Of a stretch of DNA of 34,662 nt, positions 8,701 through 19,414 are shown one piece after another. The translations under genes and the position numbers were made by a program. The notes under the pieces were generated by a model that worked only from the letters and a program-made list of their open reading frames with translations, searched no databases and was not told the DNA's origin. Origin of the DNA: Myxococcota bacterium (GTDB lineage Bacteria; Myxococcota_A; UBA9160; PR03); assembly GCA_030066475.1 (NCBI GenBank), contig JASJBO010000097.1, forward strand, positions 1 through 34,662, written 5' to 3'. Position 1 is the stretch's first letter. Each line of letters starts with the position of its first letter.

Positions 8701-9278
8701 AAGCCGGGGAGCTGGTCGATGCGCGCGGGCTTGTTCTTGTTCTCGGGCAGCAGCGCGTCGACGAAGTCGCCGCTGCGCGGATCGACCACCGGGCGCAGGC
8801 GCCGGCCGGTGAAGCGGCCGAGGTCGCCGCGCGCGATCAGCGGGCCCGACTGGTTGCCCTGGAACACGGCGCCGTTCAGGCCGGCCCGCTTGCCGTCGGA
8901 GCGCACGTCCGGGATGCTGCCGACGCTGTCGCCGTAGGCGTCGACGCTGCGGAACAGCCCGCAGCCATGCGACCAGATGCAGTCGAAGCGGGCCTCGACC
9001 CGGACGAAGCTCGAGATCAGGTCGAAGGGCCCGAAGCCGTCGGGCGCGATGTCGCCTTCGATCTCGAGGTTGAGGACGTGGTACCACTGCGCGAGGTCCA
9101 TGTCCTCGCCGATGTTGATGTCCTCGCCGAGGAAGCGGATCTGCTGCTCGTAGAAGCCGTGGATCTGGAGCCGCCCGTCGAAGAACTCGAACGCCCGGGC
9201 CTCCGGTGTCGCGCCGAACAGCAAGAACAGCCCCGCGGCCAGCACGGCCGCGCGGCGAGCTGCGAGAACCCCGCCCAT
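5781..9278 (-). CDS. DUF1302 outer-membrane protein, paralogue B
   Basis: 1165 aa. ATG 9278 is preceded by GAGGAGGGG about 5 bases upstream, which fixes the start over an in-frame ATG 129 bases earlier. The signal peptide ends near ATPEARA. Shared blocks with paralogue A include HGFYEQQIRF-type N-terminal strands, GFGPFDLIS, WGKTELFRTTDQYNPQDLA, NQNRTFFINTQWFIQ, GYFQDRLLPSFT and the C-terminal AFLRLRYAF beta-signal. It also carries the same Cys/Asp-rich insertion (CGIFYGTDCEVDGIDLL, LVDGCTRPGAFGCNAGD), plus extra loops that make it about 200 residues longer. Blocks shared along the whole length indicate a tandem duplication followed by loop divergence. It lies 144 bp downstream of topB on the same strand and may have its own promoter. 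Function unknown. Confidence 0.85.
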   Translation of the reverse strand: MGGVLAARRAAVLAAGLFLLFGATPEARAFEFFDGRLQIHGFYEQQIRFLGEDINIGEDMDLAQWYHVLNLEIEGDIAPDGFGPFDLISSFVRVEARFDCIWSHGCGLFRSVDAYGDSVGSIPDVRSDGKRAGLNGAVFQGNQSGPLIARGDLGRFTGRRLRPVVDPRSGDFVDALLPENKNKPARIDQLPGFVGLFGVAGPDAQFGAGQGPFGRDDPAYFYFQRQRKCRFGVRETQGGALGNSNQILILNPRCGAREVGRLRDFPNPFSDGDFNEVTGTTGKGELPARPRPLFSNTSDSPRYEARGVYYPSKSFKRFLRGGKGNDPDQDFRENELQWNRGASQQDEKELKEAYLDIEMFDSRLWLRLGKQSIVWGKTELFRTTDQYNPQDLALASLPSLEESRISLWSARGVWSFWEVGPAEDVRIEVAMNFDQFEPADIGRCGEPFTALAACAKTVGLWAHGLTGFGLAGEQRPDDPWDDVEGIEIGARLEFRLGRFSFQVSNFYGYNDLPYADTITLYERNVDPVSGRARKFNARGPCLTGDEPSCLGSVNGVNRFELSLTDGSPTGIEDNGTNRITDPTLRNEVLNEASNNIQLFAMICATSIGFSSLDTSACGQSVFNSLNNLLVQGQTFARENAKNPGSLPISSFLANGAAGNPNAAGIFALLAGAVPPTVPINIDPCDQFRTDGCPAKGATGTAVMPDFGPHPAFTVPGFASLNQGLTDEQEALLGCGIFYGTDCEVDGIDLLQAEAATYMQSFVGTAMTIPLKGYNYMDSTQPAPGTVGSDQVPAQRRFGQGNVVLPGDRGEGNAGYDPLVDGCTRPGAFGCNAGDNLNGVVRPADALELRIPPVFTGAGGQLFRSEMAAVSFNIQLGLAALSSSPDTAPPSPRPDPPHELNEFNTEDPFDTSPQQCSWAQPQFCGSQQALFDVSGLRRKSVRAAGNGTHGRRDFAWNAGGQAVLRYEKRNVLGFSMDFAEDVTKSNWGFEATWIEGVPFSDNNSLSGRTTADTYNLTISVDRPTFVNFLNQNRTFFINTQWFIQYVDDYRRGFTSNGPWNVLGTLTIQTGYFQDRLLPSFTLVYDTQSQSGAALPQITYRFTENFSLTIGTNWFWGNPQDRDMGVNGGIGGGGEETGNRAYQRGVENGLALVRERDEAFLRLRYAF

Positions 9279-9422
9279 TGACCCCTCCTCGTGACCCGCG
9301 GTCGCGCATTCGCATCGATCCGCAGGCAACGTCGCTTCCCCCGGCCGAGCGGGAAGGGGCACTGCGCCAGTGGAGACAGGCGCGCGGCGACAGGGCATCC
9401 CCCCCACAACAGCCGGTCGCTG

Positions 9423-12350
9423 TTATACCCCCGAAGGGGGCAAGAACACAACGAAAAAGCTGTTCGGCCCCTTTGGGGAGGACTTGAGTCCTGAGGAGGA
9501 CGGGGTCCGGCGCAGGGCGCTCGGGATGGGTCCCCGGCGCCGCGCGGCTGGTGGCTCGCTGGTGACCTTCTTGACCGAACGTGTGGGTTTCAACGCGGTC
9601 TTCTTGCTCGAGGTCTTCTTACGCGTCGCCTTCTTCCGCGTGGCCTTCTTGCCGGAGGCCTTCTTGCGCGTCGTCTTCTTGCGGGTGGTCTTCTTGCCGG
9701 AGGCCTTCTTGCCCGCGGTCTTCTTGCCCGAGGTCTTCTTGCGGCCCCCGGCCTGGGCGCCGGCCTCGTCCTCCGCGCCGCCATCCTTGCCCTTGCGCGG
9801 CGCGCGCGGCGGGAACTCGAAGCCGTGGCGGCCGTTCTTCTTGAGCACCAGCGTCGCCGAGAACGGGCGCCCGAAGCGCGAGGTGAAGTCGGTGAGCAGC
9901 TCGGTGCGGCCGTTGGCCAGGTAGTAGAGCGCCTCCTCGCGGGTGATCTCGCGCTTGCAGACCGTGCGCGGGAAGTTGAAGCCGCAGCTCTTGGGCCGCT
10001 CCGGGTCCTTGCCGAGCTCCTGCTCCTTGAGCTTGCGCTCGCACACGAAGTGGGTGGCGCTCTCGACGATCTGGCACTCCTCCTCGAAGGGGCAGGTGCC
10101 GAGCGGCTCGGTGTTCACGTCGTACTCGGGGTCCGCGCTGACCGAGCCGTCGTCCCAGGCCACGGGGCGCACCCGCACCGCCCACTCCTCGCGGTCGATC
10201 TCGAGCATGCCCTGGTAGGTGCGGCCGTTGCGCGCCGTGAAGCCCTCGAGGGTGCCCGTCTTGCCGTCGTTCACGAGCGCGGTGGCCGTGGCGCGGTCGA
10301 TGTAGCGCCCCGAGGTGTCCTTCCAGATCCGGAGCGGGCAGTCCTCCTCGCGCTCCGGCTTCTCCTCGCAGCGGTAGAACCACGGCGCCTCGACGACGGG
10401 ACGGGCGCAGCTTGGGCAGGGGCCCAGCGGCGGGTCGTCGGCGTAGATCTCGGAATACTCGAAGGTCCTGGTGGTCTCGACGATCTCGCGGGCGTAGCCC
10501 TCCATCTCGCGCATGAAGTCGGCCGCGGTGCGGCCGCCCTGCTCCACCTGGTTCAGGTGGTACTCGATCTCGCCGGTCAGCTCGGCGGAGGCGAGCCGGT
10601 CGATGTGCACGCGCTTCAGGATGTCGATCAGGCGGATGCCCTTCGCGGTGGGCCGCAGCGCCTTGCCCAGGCGCACGACGTAGCCCTTGGCGATCAGGTT
10701 CTCGATCACCTCGGCCCGCGTCGCCGGCGTGCCGAGCCCGCGCTCGTGCAGCGCGGCGGCGAGGTCCTCGTCCTCGACCTGCTTGCCCGCGTTCTCCATC
10801 AGCGAGAGCAGGCGGGCCTCGGTGATGCGCGGCGGCGGCCGGGTCTGCTCGGCCTCGAGCTCGCTCCCGGTGTTCGCGACGCCCACGCCCGACGCCTCGG
10901 ACTGGCCCGGCACCAGCGCGGGCAGCGACGACTCCTCCTCGCCAGTGGCACCGCCGATCGAGCGCCAGCCCAGCTCCACCAGCGTGCGCGCACGGCTGCG
11001 GAAGTGGTGCTCGCCGACCTTCGTGGTGCGCTCCACGCGCTCCCACACCGCGGCCGGGTGGAAGGTGGAGAGGAAGCGGCGCGTCACCAGGTCGTACAGG
11101 CGCTTGTCGTCGCCCGACAGCCCGTCGCCGGGGATCTGCCCGGTCGGGATGATCGCGAAGTGGTCGGAGACCTTCGAGTCGTCGAAGGCGCGGCGCTCGT
11201 TCTCGAGGCCGCCCTCCAGCAGCCGGCGCGCCGCGGCGCCGTAGTCGCCGATCGGCGAGATCATGCCGTCCTTGTCGCGCACCACGCCCCGTCCCGCGTC
11301 CGCGAAGCTCTGGAGCACGTTCTGGACCGTCTCGCGGTAGTCCTCGGGCAGGCAGCGCGAGTCGGTGCGCGGGTAGGTCAGCAGCTTGTGCGCCTCGTAG
11401 CAGCGCTGCGCGGCCGACAGGGTGCGCCGCGCCGACCAGCCCAGCCGCCGGTTGGCCTCGCGCTGCAGGCTGGTGAGGTCGAACAGCGGGGGCGCCGTCT
11501 CGCGCGACGGCTTGCGGGTCTCGGAGGCCTCGCCGGCCTGCCCGCGCACGGCGTCGGCCACGGCGCGGGCGCGCGCCTCGTCGAAGATGCGGTCTTCGCG
11601 GGCGTCCTCGTCGGCGCCCTCGCGGAACTCGGGGTCGAACCAGGTGCCGGGGTAGGCCTGGCCCTCGTGCTCGAAGGTCGCCGCGATGCGCCAGTAGGGC
11701 CGGGGCACGTGCGCCAGCACCTCGAGCTCGCGGTCCACCAGCAGCGCCAGCGTCGGCGTCTGGACCCGCCCCGCCGACCACGCCCCCCGCTCACGGCGCC
11801 CGCGCAGGCGCTTGGTGAGCGCCCGCGTGGCGTTCATCCCGATCAGCCAGTCGGTGAAGGCGCGGCACTCGGCGGCGGCCGCCAGCCCCTCGAGCTCCTC
11901 CCCGGGGCGCAGGCTCTCGAAGCCCTGACGGATCGCGCTGGTCGTCATCGACTGGAGCCAGAGCCGCCGCACCGGCTTGTCGCTGCCGAAGTACTCGAGG
12001 ATCTCGCGGAAGATCAGCTCGCCCTCGCGGCCGGCGTCGCAGGCGTTGACGACGTCCTCCACCTCGGGGTCGGCGAGCAGCTTCTTGATGGTGCGGATGC
12101 GCTCGCTCTGGCGCGCCTTGGGCTTGAACTGGAACTTCTCGGGAATGATCGGGAGGGTGTCGAGGGTCCAGCGCTTGTAGACCTCGTCCACCTCCTCGGG
12201 CTCGAGCAGCTCGAACAGGTGCCCCACCGCCCAGGTCAGCAGGTAGCGGTCGCTCTCGAAGTGAGAGTCGGTCTCGGTGAACCCGCCGAGCGCGCTCGCG
12301 ATGTCGCGGGCGACGCTGGGCTTCTCGGTGATGATGAGGGACTTTGCCAC
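9423..12350 (-). CDS. topB: Type IA DNA topoisomerase (topoisomerase III-like) with basic tail
   Basis: 975 aa. It relaxes and decatenates DNA through a transient 5'-phosphotyrosine. GTG start at 12350, with AGGGAAG about 7 bases upstream. The N-terminus MAKSLIITEKPSVARDIA and TOPRIM motif DAGREGELIF (D105, E109) are typical. The catalytic Tyr is residue 326 in TYPRTDSR. SAGRVQTPTLALL and ATRAEVIENLIAKGY are family blocks. C-terminal zinc-ribbon-like segments follow (CPSCARP..C..C and CPFEEEC..C). Residues about 869-918 form ten KK-containing pentapeptides (KKTSG, KKTAG, KKASG, KKTTR and so on), resembling histone H1-type tails. E. coli TopB is about 650 aa, so roughly 300 residues are extra. 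The last 20 codons are rich in short DNA hairpins. Confidence 0.9.
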   Translation of the reverse strand: MAKSLIITEKPSVARDIASALGGFTETDSHFESDRYLLTWAVGHLFELLEPEEVDEVYKRWTLDTLPIIPEKFQFKPKARQSERIRTIKKLLADPEVEDVVNACDAGREGELIFREILEYFGSDKPVRRLWLQSMTTSAIRQGFESLRPGEELEGLAAAAECRAFTDWLIGMNATRALTKRLRGRRERGAWSAGRVQTPTLALLVDRELEVLAHVPRPYWRIAATFEHEGQAYPGTWFDPEFREGADEDAREDRIFDEARARAVADAVRGQAGEASETRKPSRETAPPLFDLTSLQREANRRLGWSARRTLSAAQRCYEAHKLLTYPRTDSRCLPEDYRETVQNVLQSFADAGRGVVRDKDGMISPIGDYGAAARRLLEGGLENERRAFDDSKVSDHFAIIPTGQIPGDGLSGDDKRLYDLVTRRFLSTFHPAAVWERVERTTKVGEHHFRSRARTLVELGWRSIGGATGEEESSLPALVPGQSEASGVGVANTGSELEAEQTRPPPRITEARLLSLMENAGKQVEDEDLAAALHERGLGTPATRAEVIENLIAKGYVVRLGKALRPTAKGIRLIDILKRVHIDRLASAELTGEIEYHLNQVEQGGRTAADFMREMEGYAREIVETTRTFEYSEIYADDPPLGPCPSCARPVVEAPWFYRCEEKPEREEDCPLRIWKDTSGRYIDRATATALVNDGKTGTLEGFTARNGRTYQGMLEIDREEWAVRVRPVAWDDGSVSADPEYDVNTEPLGTCPFEEECQIVESATHFVCERKLKEQELGKDPERPKSCGFNFPRTVCKREITREEALYYLANGRTELLTDFTSRFGRPFSATLVLKKNGRHGFEFPPRAPRKGKDGGAEDEAGAQAGGRKKTSGKKTAGKKASGKKTTRKKTTRKKASGKKATRKKATRKKTSSKKTALKPTRSVKKVTSEPPAARRRGPIPSALRRTPSSSGLKSSPKGPNSFFVVFLPPSGV
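9461..9487 (-). promoter_or_regulatory. Possible sigma-28-like promoter inside the topB 3' end
   Basis: On the minus strand TCAAGTCC, 11 bases, then GCCGAACA resembles the FliA consensus TAAAGTTT-N11-GCCGATAA (5/8 and 6/8 matches with correct spacing). It points at the DUF1302 operon about 180 bp downstream. The 11-base spacer itself holds CCCC-AAA-GGGG. This is a weak match that could arise by chance. Confidence 0.2.
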
Positions 12351-15014
<2,664 letters not shown>

Positions 15015-15050
15015 CGGGACCTCCTGGGAGCGTGCGCGGCGGAAGCCCCC

Positions 15051-15098
15051 TGCAAGTGCCCGGAGGGCGCGCGCAGTGAGGCGGAGCCAAACGAAGTC
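15051..15098 (-). repeat. Dispersed two-hairpin repeat, copy 5 (diverged)
   Basis: Plus text: TGCAAGTGCCCGGAGGGC..., ending ACGAAGTC. Hairpin I is GTGCCC-GGA-GGGCGC with one T-G wobble. Hairpin II is GTGAGGCGGAGCCAAAC. Unlike the other copies it lies between two divergent starts. The preceding GCGCGGCGGAAGCCCC (15035-15050) also precedes the array at 20526. Confidence 0.8.
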
Positions 15099-15201
15099 GA
15101 ACCGCGGGGCGGCCCAATCTTGTAGCGACTTCGAGCGCCCGGAGCCCGCCGCCCGACGCGGCCCTGCCCGGGGCGGCGCGCCTGCGCTACCCCGTCCCGC
15201 C

Positions 15202-16476
15202 ATGGCCAAGGGCAACCTGCAGGCGCCGCGCGGCACGCGCGACTTCTATCCCGAGGAGATGCGGCTGCGGACCTGGCTGTTCGACCAGTTCCGCGCCGTC
15301 TCGCGCGCCTTCGCCTTCGAGGAGGTCGACGCCCCGATCGTGGAGCACGCGGAGCTGTTCATCCGCAAGGCCGGCGAGGAGATCGTCGAGCAGCTCTACC
15401 ACTTCGAGATGCACGATCGGCACCTGGCGCTGCGCCCGGAGCTGACCCCCTCGCTGTCGCGCATGGCGATGGCGCGCGCCGGCGCGCTGCGCCTGCCGCT
15501 GCGCTGGTACACGATCGGGCAGAACTGGCGCTACGAGCGCACCACGCGCGGGCGCAAGCGCGAGCACTACCAGTGGGACGTGGAGCTGCTCGGCGAGCCC
15601 GACGTGACCGCCGAGGCCGAGCTGCTGGCGATGATCTTCGCGCTGCTCGAGCGCGTGGGCGTGGGCGGCGGGCAGGTGCGGGTGCGGCTCAACAGCCGGG
15701 CCCTGCTCGAGGAGACGCTGCGCGCGGGCGTGCTGCGCGAGCGGCCCGACGCCTTCGCGCCGCTCTGCGTGCTGATCGACAAGCTCGCGAAGATCGGTCC
15801 GGACGCCGTGGTGGACCTGCTCTGCGACGGCGCGGGGCCCGTCGGCCTCGCCCCCGCCGAGGCGCGCGACGTGGTGGCGCTGCTCTCGCTCGCGAGCCTC
15901 GACGAGGCCGCCGCGGCCGCCCCGGCCGACTCCGCCGCGGTCGCGGCGCTGCGCCGCCTGCTCGAGCTGCTCGACGCCTACGGCGTCGCCGACCGGGTCG
16001 ACTTCGACGCCTCGGTGGTGCGCGGGCTGGCCTACTACACGGGCATCGTCTTCGAGGGCTTCGACGCGCAGGGCAAGCTGCGCTCGGTGTGCGGCGGGGG
16101 GCGCTACGACCGGCTGATCGAGACGCTCGGCGGCGCGCCCATGCCGGCGGTGGGCTTCGGCTTCGGGGACGTGGTGATCGCCGAGCTGCTGGCCGACCTG
16201 GGCCTGCTGCCCACGCCGCCGCGCGGCCTGGACGACGTGGTGTTCGCCTTCGGCGATGCGGAGCGGGCCCAGGCGATCGCGCTGGCCGGGCGCCTGCGGG
16301 CGGAGGGACGCAGCGTCGAGCTGGTGCTGGGGAAGGCGCGCCTCAAGCGCGTGCTCGCCGACGCCGACCGCTCGGGCGCCGGCCGCGTCCACCTGATCGG
16401 CTCCGACGAGGCCGCCCGCGGCGTGGCCCGCGTGCGCGACCTGCGCAGCGGCGAGGAATCCGACGAGGCGCTCTGA
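15202..16476 (+). CDS. hisS: Histidyl-tRNA synthetase
   Basis: 424 aa, the same length as the E. coli enzyme. It charges tRNA-His in the cytoplasm. Class II motifs are clear: N-terminal PRGTRDFYPEEM, motif 2 LRPELTPSLSRM with IGQNWRYERTTRGRKREHYQWDVELLG, the histidine-specific loop VRGLAYYTGIVFEGF, and motif 3 CGGGRYDRLIETLGG. A C-terminal anticodon-binding domain follows (about 325-424). ATG 15202 has no evident Shine-Dalgarno sequence. It is 40 bp upstream of speA on the same strand and may be co-transcribed with it. Confidence 0.95.
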   Translation: MAKGNLQAPRGTRDFYPEEMRLRTWLFDQFRAVSRAFAFEEVDAPIVEHAELFIRKAGEEIVEQLYHFEMHDRHLALRPELTPSLSRMAMARAGALRLPLRWYTIGQNWRYERTTRGRKREHYQWDVELLGEPDVTAEAELLAMIFALLERVGVGGGQVRVRLNSRALLEETLRAGVLRERPDAFAPLCVLIDKLAKIGPDAVVDLLCDGAGPVGLAPAEARDVVALLSLASLDEAAAAAPADSAAVAALRRLLELLDAYGVADRVDFDASVVRGLAYYTGIVFEGFDAQGKLRSVCGGGRYDRLIETLGGAPMPAVGFGFGDVVIAELLADLGLLPTPPRGLDDVVFAFGDAERAQAIALAGRLRAEGRSVELVLGKARLKRVLADADRSGAGRVHLIGSDEAARGVARVRDLRSGEESDEAL

Positions 16477-16516
16477 GCCCTTCCCGCCCGCCGCCGGAAA
16501 ACGCTATCTGTTCGCC

Positions 16517-18415
16517 GTGCGGAGCTGGACGACCAAGGACAGCCTCGAGCTCTACCAGGTGCCGAGCTGGGGAGCGGGCTTCTTCGACATCAACGAGCGC
16601 GGCCACCTGGAGGTGCGCCCGCAGGGCGACGCGGGGCCGGCGATCGACCTGGTCGAGCTGCTCCCGAGCCTGCGCGAGCGCGGGCTGCGCACCCCGCTGC
16701 TGGTGCGCTTCTCCGACGTCATCGCCACCCGCGTGCGGGGGCTCGCCAAGGCCTTCGCGCGCGCGGCGTCCAACGAGGGGTTCGAGGGCAAGTACCGCGG
16801 CGTCTTCCCGATCAAGGTGAACCAGCAGCGGCACGTGGTGGAGGAGATCCTGCGCTTCGGCGCGGCCCATCGCATCGGGCTGGAGGCGGGCAGCAAGCCC
16901 GAGCTGCTCGCGGCGATCTCGCTGCTCGACACGCGCGGCGCGCTGCTGGTGTGCAACGGCTACAAGGACCGCAGCTACATCGAGACCGCCCTGCACGGCC
17001 AGCGCCTGGGCCTGCACCCCGTGATCGTGGTCGACCGCTTTCCGGAGCTCGAGCTCACCATCCGGGTGGCGCGCGAGATGGGCGTCGAGCCCCACCTCGG
17101 GGTGCGCGCCAAGCTCACCAGCCGCAGCGCCGGCAAGTGGGCGGGCTCGAGCGGCGAGGGCTCGAAGTTCGGGCTCTCTGCCGAGGAGATCGTCGAGGCG
17201 GTCGAGCGCCTGCGCGCCGAGGGCTGGCTCGACCGGCTCGAGCTGCTGCACTTCCACATCGGCTCGCAGATCACCACGATCCGCGCCCACAAGGACGCCC
17301 TGCGCGAGGCGAGCCGCATCTTCGTGGGCCTGCACCAGATGGGGGCGCATCCCAGCCTGCTCGACGTGGGCGGGGGCCTGGGCGTCGACTACGACGGCTC
17401 GCGCACCAACTTCCACTCCTCGATGAACTACTCGGACCAGGAGTACGCCAACGACGTGGTCTCCGCGGTCAAGGAGGCCTGCGACGAGGTCGGCGTGCCC
17501 CACCCCGACATCATCACCGAGTCGGGCCGGGCGATGGCCGCCCACCACTCGGTGCTGATCTTCGACGTGCTGGGCGTGAACGAGCTGCGGCGCGACAGCC
17601 GCCCCGAGCCGCCGCGCGACGAGGACCACCGGGTCCTCCACGACCTGGTGGACGTCTGGAACGTGCTGTCGCGCAAGAACGCCCAGGAGTCGTGGCACGA
17701 CCTGCTCCAGCTCAAGGAGGAGGCGGCCTCGCTGTTCGCGCTCGGCTACCTCGACCTGCGCGACCGGGCGCGCGTGGAGCGGCTGTTCCGCGCCGGCTGC
17801 GAGAAGCTGCTGCGCATCGTGCGCGAGCTGCCGCGCGTGCCCGAGGACCTCGAGGACCTCGAGAAGTCGCTGGCCGACACCTACTTCGGCAACTTCTCGA
17901 TGTTCCAGTCGCTGCCCGACCACTGGGCCTTCCGCCAGCTCTTCCCGGTGATGCCGATCCACCGGCTCGACGAGAAGCCCACGCGCCGCGGCACCTTCGC
18001 CGACCTGACCTGCGACAGCGACGGCAAGATCGCCCAGTTCATCGACCAGCACGACGTGCGCGACGTGCTCGAGCTGCACGCCTGGAACGGCCAGCCCTAC
18101 CTGATGGGCGTGTTCCTGATCGGTGCCTACCAGGAGATCCTGGGCGACCTCCACAACCTGTTCGGCGACACCGACGCGGTCCACGTGCGGCTCGACGAGC
18201 GCGGCGAGGTCCAGATCGAGCACGTCGTCGAGGGCGACACGGTGCGCGAGGTGCTCGCCTACGTGCAGTACGAGCAGCCGGGCCTGGTCGCCAGCCTCCA
18301 GCGCGCGATCGACGCGGCCCTCCAGAGCGGACGCATCGACCATCAGGAGTCGGCGCGGATCCTGAAGCACTTCGAGCAGCTCCTCCAGGAGACCACCTAC
18401 CTCTCCGGGCACTGA
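16517..18415 (+). CDS. speA: Biosynthetic arginine decarboxylase
   Basis: 632 aa (E. coli SpeA is 658). It is a PLP enzyme converting arginine to agmatine, the first step of one putrescine/spermidine route. Fold type III features: the PLP lysine K100 in VFPIKVNQQRHVVEEI, HFHIGSQITTIR, the Gly-rich phosphate site DVGGGLGVDYDGS, and the C-terminal domain with ITESGRAMAAHHS. The start is a GTG at 16517 without a strong ribosome site, chosen because WTTKDSLELYQVPSWGAGFFDIN is the usual N-terminus of this family. Downstream agmatine-processing genes are not in the window. Confidence 0.95.
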   Translation: MRSWTTKDSLELYQVPSWGAGFFDINERGHLEVRPQGDAGPAIDLVELLPSLRERGLRTPLLVRFSDVIATRVRGLAKAFARAASNEGFEGKYRGVFPIKVNQQRHVVEEILRFGAAHRIGLEAGSKPELLAAISLLDTRGALLVCNGYKDRSYIETALHGQRLGLHPVIVVDRFPELELTIRVAREMGVEPHLGVRAKLTSRSAGKWAGSSGEGSKFGLSAEEIVEAVERLRAEGWLDRLELLHFHIGSQITTIRAHKDALREASRIFVGLHQMGAHPSLLDVGGGLGVDYDGSRTNFHSSMNYSDQEYANDVVSAVKEACDEVGVPHPDIITESGRAMAAHHSVLIFDVLGVNELRRDSRPEPPRDEDHRVLHDLVDVWNVLSRKNAQESWHDLLQLKEEAASLFALGYLDLRDRARVERLFRAGCEKLLRIVRELPRVPEDLEDLEKSLADTYFGNFSMFQSLPDHWAFRQLFPVMPIHRLDEKPTRRGTFADLTCDSDGKIAQFIDQHDVRDVLELHAWNGQPYLMGVFLIGAYQEILGDLHNLFGDTDAVHVRLDERGEVQIEHVVEGDTVREVLAYVQYEQPGLVASLQRAIDAALQSGRIDHQESARILKHFEQLLQETTYLSGH

Positions 18416-18500
18416 GCCCGTTTCCGCGGACGGGGCTCAAGACCGGCCCCCGTCCGGCCGATCCCTGCGGCGCCGCCCTGGGTCGGCCCGGGAGGGAGCC

Positions 18501-19391
18501 GTGCGCCTCGTCGCGTGTCCGAACTGCCACGAACAGTACGACGTCACCCACGTCGAAGAGCCCCATTTCGACTGCCGCTGTGGCACCGCGATCCGCAACG
18601 AGACGCACGCGGCCGTCGACGCCCGCATGCTGCGCTGCAGCTCGTGCGGCGCGGCCCTGGCCGAGGGCGCCGAGCGGTGCGCCTACTGCCACTCGGTCGC
18701 CGTCCCGCCCGACGACGCCGAGCTGTCGCTGATCTGCCCCGAGTGCTACGCGCGCAACACCGAGGACTCGCGCTTCTGCACCGGCTGCGGCGTCGAGTTC
18801 CGCCCCCAGCCGCTGCCCGCGGAGCAGGAGGCGCCGCTGCGCTGCCCCTGCTGCGACGTCGAGATGGCGCACCGGGGCATCGGCGGGGTCTGGGTGCAGG
18901 AGTGCGGCAAGTGCAACGGCCTGTGGGCCCCGGGCGACCGCTTCGACGCGCTGGTCGACCGGGCGCTCGACGCCGCGCGCGTGCGCCAGGCGGGCTTCCA
19001 GCCGGTGCAGTCCACCGCCACGCGGACCGTCGAGCGCAGCTTCCAGTACCGCCACTGCCCGGTCTGCAACGCCCGCATGCTGCGCAAGAACTACGGCAAG
19101 CGCTCGGGCGTGATCGTCGACTGGTGCGGCAGCGACGGCGTCTGGCTCGACGCCGACGAGCTCGAGCACATCGCGGCCTTCGTCCTGGGCGGCGGCCTGC
19201 GCGATGCGGCCACCGGCACGCGGGGCGTGCCGGGCCTGTCGAGCGGCGGGCGCCTGAACGCCGAGCAGATGCGCGCGGTGACGGCCGTCGACCACGAGCT
19301 GGCCCGCGAGCGCGCCCGCGCCGAGGCGCCCTGGGACCAGCGCGGCCCCGGCGTCTCGCTGGTGCGCTTCCTGCTGGATCTGATCACCTGA
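18501..19391 (+). CDS. Multi zinc-ribbon protein with TFIIB-type fingers
   Basis: 296 aa, probably cytoplasmic. The GTG at 18501 follows GGGAGGGAGCC. Cys pairs are spread along the first 200 residues: CPNCHEQYD, CRCG, CSSCGAAL..CAYC, CPECYARN..CTGCG, then two zf-TFIIB modules, CPCCDVEM..CGKCNGLW and CPVCNARM..WCGSDGVWLD. The second module has lost one Cys of its final pair (WCGSDG), so zinc binding there may be altered. There is no transmembrane segment. It is 23 bp from the SPFH-GYF gene and clearly co-transcribed. The pair resembles YdjG/YdjI of the Bacillus subtilis ydjFGHI (PspA) locus, a comparison made on domain content only. Confidence 0.75.
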   Translation: MRLVACPNCHEQYDVTHVEEPHFDCRCGTAIRNETHAAVDARMLRCSSCGAALAEGAERCAYCHSVAVPPDDAELSLICPECYARNTEDSRFCTGCGVEFRPQPLPAEQEAPLRCPCCDVEMAHRGIGGVWVQECGKCNGLWAPGDRFDALVDRALDAARVRQAGFQPVQSTATRTVERSFQYRHCPVCNARMLRKNYGKRSGVIVDWCGSDGVWLDADELEHIAAFVLGGGLRDAATGTRGVPGLSSGGRLNAEQMRAVTAVDHELARERARAEAPWDQRGPGVSLVRFLLDLIT

Positions 19392-19414
19392 ACGAGTCCG
19401 AAAGGAGTCCGACC

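Noticed and set aside
2824..9315. A single minus-strand frame of 2163 codons spanning both DUF1302 genes
   Set aside because: Only its last part is the true frame of paralogue A. Across paralogue B it is off-frame noise; signal peptides and ribosome sites define two genes.
9428..9440. Intrinsic terminator for topB
   Set aside because: The CCCCC-GAA-GGGGG stem lies before the stop codon and has no T-tract, so it is not a classical terminator.
15015..15236. N-terminal extension of the FG-GAP lipoprotein upstream of 15014
   Set aside because: The extension reads through a repeat copy, while AGGAGG and a lipoprotein signal peptide place the start at 15014.
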